Source: DASUTB01 sp036374835 (GTDB lineage Bacteria; Actinomycetota; Actinomycetes; Jiangellales; Jiangellaceae). From it: DNA of 9,310 nucleotides. Below are positions 7,156 through 9,310 of the stretch, one piece after another. The notes below the pieces were generated by a model. That model saw only the letters and a program-made list of their open reading frames with translations, was not told the origin of the DNA and did not search any database. How positions within the stretch are numbered: position 1 is the first letter of the stretch; the number at the start of each line of letters is the position of its first letter. The stretch covers positions 1-9,310 of the forward strand of contig DASUTB010000002.1 of assembly GCA_036374835.1 (NCBI GenBank), written 5' to 3'. Both the position numbers and the translations under genes were made by a program.

Positions 7156-8170
7156 GCATGGCGGCGAACACTACGGTCCACGCGCTCAGTCCGATCCAGA
7201 CCCAGCCCCTCCCTATGCTCGCGATGATCGGAAGGTCGGCCGCCTCGCCGAACTCGATGCTGGCAACCGCGTACATGCCGAGTGGAAAGACGATGCTCCA
7301 GAGCGGTGGTTGGTAGGTGAGTGGCACGCGGCGTAGCACGTGACGCCAGAAACCGAAGACGATCAGCAGCGGGATGAGCCAGGTACCGAACGCCCACAGC
7401 ACCGCGGCGAGCCCCTCGATGACCGGGCGGGCCGCGGCCACTGCCGGAGCCTCGGGCATTGTCGACAACCGACCGGCGGCGAACACGGTGATCGCGGTAG
7501 CTCCCATCGTCACCCAGTAGGGCGGAGTGAGATCATCGGGCCGTACGTCCAGCAGCAGCAGCCGAACCAGCACGAGCGATGCGACGATCAGGTACAGCAC
7601 CACGCCGACCGACCAGACGACGACCGCGGCGAGTGCCGCTGTCCGGAGGTGGGCCGGCCAGGCGGTGCCGAGGACGGTGGCCGCTACGGCCAGCGACTGC
7701 GTTCCGACCACCCAGATGAACCACGTCCCGTTGACACCGGCGAGGACCGGACTGGGGCGCGGGCCAAGGATCAGCCGGACGGGGATGCCGTAGCTGAGCA
7801 GCAGCCACACCACCATGCTGACGGCGGCGAGAACGGCGGTGGCTGCGAGGTAGCCATCGGTGGCCAGCCGGGCACCGAGCACGTTGCACGCTGCGACGAA
7901 CGTGAAGAACGCGAAGGCGCGGTCGGGTGCGACCAGGTCGGCCAACAGTTCCCGGCCGAACGCGACGGCCCGCCAGAGATAGCAGACCACCAGGACGCCA
8001 AAACACACTAGCCCGATGACCAGCAAGGCGGCCGACAACCCATGCATCTCGACGTCGTGCGCCCCTACCGACACGATGCCGGTCGCCATCACCAGGGCGA
8101 AGTACCCGGGATATAGGCGGCGCAACGCCTCGGTGCGTCGTCCATGCCGTACGTCCACGTCCCGGCTCAC
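7049..8170 (-). CDS. TDT-family (TehA/Mae1/SLAC1-like) membrane transporter
   Basis: This predicted 373-residue membrane protein of the tellurite-resistance/C4-dicarboxylate transporter family has ten helices from about residue 21 to 346. Family traits include the opening segment YPGYFALVMATGIVS (20-34), the conserved GTWFIWVVGTQSLA (148-161), and WSIVFPLGMYAVAS (291-304) near helix 9. Characterised relatives are TehA (a channel), Mae1 (malate), Ssu1 (sulfite) and plant SLAC1 (chloride/nitrate), so the substrate is probably a small anion but cannot be read from sequence. The GTG at 8170 is chosen because GGAGG at 8180-8184 lies nine bases upstream and the family fold starts soon after. Extending to the ATG at 8368 would add 66 residues with no family character. 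Its neighbours narK and narGHJ suggest a role in nitrate, nitrite or organic-acid flux during anaerobic growth (inference). The C-terminal 35 codons overlap narK antisense. A DosR-like palindrome lies about 91 bases upstream of the start. Confidence 0.88.
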   Translation of the reverse strand: MSRDVDVRHGRRTEALRRLYPGYFALVMATGIVSVGAHDVEMHGLSAALLVIGLVCFGVLVVCYLWRAVAFGRELLADLVAPDRAFAFFTFVAACNVLGARLATDGYLAATAVLAAVSMVVWLLLSYGIPVRLILGPRPSPVLAGVNGTWFIWVVGTQSLAVAATVLGTAWPAHLRTAALAAVVVWSVGVVLYLIVASLVLVRLLLLDVRPDDLTPPYWVTMGATAITVFAAGRLSTMPEAPAVAAARPVIEGLAAVLWAFGTWLIPLLIVFGFWRHVLRRVPLTYQPPLWSIVFPLGMYAVASIEFGEAADLPIIASIGRGWVWIGLSAWTVVFAAMLTAPLAAAIATRPASRRLALAYRTRRTPAQPGQRR

Positions 8171-8179
8171 AAGCTGTCC

Positions 8180-8184
8180 CCTCC
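8180..8184 (-). promoter_or_regulatory. Ribosome binding site that fixes the GTG start of the TDT transporter gene
   Basis: Read on the minus strand this is GGAGG, within GGAGGGGA, nine bases before the GTG at 8170-8168. It is the only strong Shine-Dalgarno sequence near the point where family similarity begins. Confidence 0.75.
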
Positions 8185-8251
8185 GTGCCGTCTTGCCAGC
8201 CGAGGCTAGAGGCGGCGCCGGCTCGACGCTGCAGGTCTTTTGGCATTGGTG

Positions 8252-8271
8252 GTCAGGACTATGGTCCCTAC
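8252..8271. promoter_or_regulatory. DosR/DevR-like box C between the TDT and DUF6544-like genes
   Basis: The sequence GTCAGGACTATGGTCCCTAC matches the DosR consensus at 15 of 20 positions. On the minus strand its core reads GGGACCATAGTCC, differing from GGGACTWWAGTCC at one position. It is the best of the three such sites in the window. Its centre is about 91 bases before the TDT start and 155 before the plus-strand gene, so it could serve either. I could not place a good -10 element at the expected distance for either gene. Confidence 0.5.
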
Positions 8272-8365
8272 CCCGGGTCCGCCCCGGGACGCAAGACACG
8301 GTGAGCCGGAGCCTTGTGGCCCTATGGCAGGCATAGGCGACGTTTGCACGCTCGGAGAGTGTGGC

Positions 8366-8395
8366 CATCCCGCGGCCTTACCGATCCGCGGGATG
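8366..8395 (+). repeat. Perfect 10-bp inverted repeat (hairpin) upstream of the DUF6544-like gene
   Basis: CATCCCGCGG (8366-8375) and CCGCGGGATG (8386-8395) are exact reverse complements separated by a 10-base loop. The right arm ends 7 bases before the AAAGGAGG Shine-Dalgarno sequence and 21 before the ATG at 8417. It may be a leader RNA hairpin or a dimeric operator. No T-run follows on the plus strand, so it is not a standard terminator for that strand. Confidence 0.8.
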
Positions 8396-8402
8396 CCTCA
8401 CG

Positions 8403-8410
8403 AAAGGAGG
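8403..8410 (+). promoter_or_regulatory. Ribosome binding site of the DUF6544-like gene
   Basis: AAAGGAGG lies six bases before the ATG at 8417, a near-ideal Shine-Dalgarno sequence and spacing, and it decides the start of this edge-truncated gene. Confidence 0.85.
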
Positions 8411-8416
8411 CCGGGC

Positions 8417-9310
8417 ATGCGCACAGTACTCCGTTCGCTGTTCATCGGGGTGGTTGCTATCCACGGCCTGATCCACCTCATGGGTGTCGCCGAGGGACTC
8501 GGGATTGCCGATGTAGACCAGCTGACCGAGCCGATCGGCGTTCTGACCGGTCTGCTCTGGCTGGTAGCGGCAATCGGTGTGCTGGCGACCGCCGTCTTGG
8601 TGATGCTCCGCTCACGCTGGTGGTGGATCGTGAGCGCGGCCGCTGCTGTGGTTTCGCAAACGGTGATCCTCACCAGTTGGGACGACGCCAAGGCGGGCAG
8701 CGTGGTGAATCTCCTCATGCTCCTGGCGGCCGGTTACGGCTACGCGGCACAGGGGCCGAGGAGTCTTCGCGCGGAGTACCGGCGCCGGGTCGATGCGGCG
8801 CTGGGACAGTCGCCGACCACAGCGATCGTCACCGACGGCGACCTGAAGACCCTGCCAGCACCGGTGGCAGAGTACGTGCGGCGCTCCGGCGCCGTGGGCC
8901 GGCCACGGGTGGCGGGCTTTCGCGCCGGCATCCGGGGCCGGATCCGCAGTGGACCGGACAAGCCGTGGATGGAGTTCACCGGCGAGCAGGTCAACTACTA
9001 CGGGCCGAACCCGACCCGACTGTTCTTCATGGACGCGACGAGGTTCGGTCTGCCCGTCGACGTCCTCCACTGCTACGCCGACCATGCGGCCACCATGCGC
9101 GGCCGCCTTTGCTCCGCGCTACCGGTCGTGACCGCTGCCGGACCCGAGATGACCCGCGCGGAGACGGTCACGCTGTTCAACGACATCTGCTTCATGGCCC
9201 CGGCGGCTCTCGTCGATGCCCCCGTCTCCTGGGAATCGGTCGACGAACACCGGGTGCGCGGCAGCTACACCGTCGGCGAACAGACCGTGTCGGCGGATCT
9301 GGTCTTCGGC
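8417..9310 (+). CDS. DUF6544-like membrane protein of unknown function (partial, 3' end beyond window)
   Basis: The frame is open for 298 codons from the ATG at 8417 to the window edge. The N-terminal part looks membrane-embedded, with about four hydrophobic segments near residues 5-25, 39-65, 68-87 and 95-112. The first carries a His pair in AIHGLIHLMG (H15, H20). A linker then leads to a soluble domain from about 145 with LPAPVAEYVRRSGAVGRPRV (145-164), PWMEFTGEQVNYYGPNPTRLF at 183-203, a GP-E element at 242-244, and W272/E273. I recall this arrangement from the DUF6544/DUF6920 group of actinobacterial proteins, which has no known function; the family label is from memory and of moderate certainty. 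The gene is divergent from the TDT transporter and shares a 246-base region with it that holds box C and a 10-bp hairpin. No enzyme active site is recognised. A role in the same physiological response is only a guess from position. Confidence 0.75.
   Translation, partial: MRTVLRSLFIGVVAIHGLIHLMGVAEGLGIADVDQLTEPIGVLTGLLWLVAAIGVLATAVLVMLRSRWWWIVSAAAAVVSQTVILTSWDDAKAGSVVNLLMLLAAGYGYAAQGPRSLRAEYRRRVDAALGQSPTTAIVTDGDLKTLPAPVAEYVRRSGAVGRPRVAGFRAGIRGRIRSGPDKPWMEFTGEQVNYYGPNPTRLFFMDATRFGLPVDVLHCYADHAATMRGRLCSALPVVTAAGPEMTRAETVTLFNDICFMAPAALVDAPVSWESVDEHRVRGSYTVGEQTVSADLVFG

Noticed and set aside
8271..8288. CCCCGGG repeated twice 11 bases apart
   Set aside because: Short G/C-only repeats are expected in DNA of this composition; there is no further symmetry to support an operator.
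8287..8295. GGACGCAAG, resembling half of the narJ repeat palindrome read from the other strand
   Set aside because: Only nine bases agree and the second arm is missing, so it is probably coincidence.
8284..8303. Possible fourth DosR-like site (core GGGACGCAAGAC)
   Set aside because: It matches only about 11 of 20 consensus positions and has a poor right half, so it is not separable from chance in GC-rich DNA.
8171..8368. N-terminal extension of the TDT transporter to an ATG at 8368
   Set aside because: The extra 66 residues show no family similarity and cover the palindromes of the divergent region. GTG at 8170 has GGAGG at good spacing.
8366..8395. The 10-bp hairpin as a rho-independent terminator
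   Set aside because: No T-run follows the stem on the plus strand. On the minus strand the hairpin would sit just downstream of the divergent start region with no gene to terminate.

Overview
The window is GC-rich DNA from an actinobacterium. The evidence is the codon use (strong G/C at third positions), GTG starts preceded by strong Shine-Dalgarno sequences, and NarG, NarH and NarK proteins of the actinobacterial type. I cannot name a genus. All of it is explained by six genes and two short regulatory intergenic regions; no gene-free stretch exceeds 300 bases. There is no tRNA, rRNA, CRISPR array or insertion sequence that I can see.

Left part (1-5657, minus strand): a respiratory nitrate reductase operon read right to left as narG (5657-1971), narH (1971-289) and narJ (from 296, cut by the window start). 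The genes are translationally coupled: narG and narH share one base (TGATG) and narJ starts 8 bases inside narH. Each has its own AGGAGG-like ribosome binding site. narI, for the cytochrome b subunit, is expected just beyond the left edge. NarG carries the His/Cys3 [4Fe-4S] site and the Mo-ligand Asp region. NarH carries all four Fe-S cluster motifs, including the Trp-for-Cys replacement that marks the [3Fe-4S] cluster. NarJ is the dedicated assembly chaperone, and here it has an odd N-terminal octapeptide duplication made by a 24-bp tandem repeat.

Middle (5658-7155): a 232-base divergent promoter region separates narG from narK (5890-7155, plus strand), a nitrate/nitrite MFS porter. The region holds two partial palindromes that resemble the DosR/DevR hypoxia-nitric oxide box, with a -10-like element placed for narG.

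Right part (7049-9310): a TDT-family (TehA/SLAC1/Mae1-like) 10-helix anion transporter on the minus strand converges on narK, and the two coding regions overlap tail to tail by 107 bases. Upstream of it is a 246-base divergent region with a third and best DosR-like palindrome and a perfect 10-bp hairpin. Beyond that is a plus-strand DUF6544-like membrane protein that runs off the right edge.

Taken together this looks like an anaerobic nitrate respiration and anion transport island: NarK brings in nitrate and exports nitrite, NarGHI reduces nitrate with quinol electrons, and NarJ assembles the enzyme. The TDT protein may move a related anion. The shared DosR-like sites suggest, but do not prove, common control by oxygen limitation or NO. 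I see no clearly new enzymatic system. The points worth a second look are the shared palindromes, the overlapping convergent genes, the NarJ repeat and the hairpin before the DUF6544-like gene.
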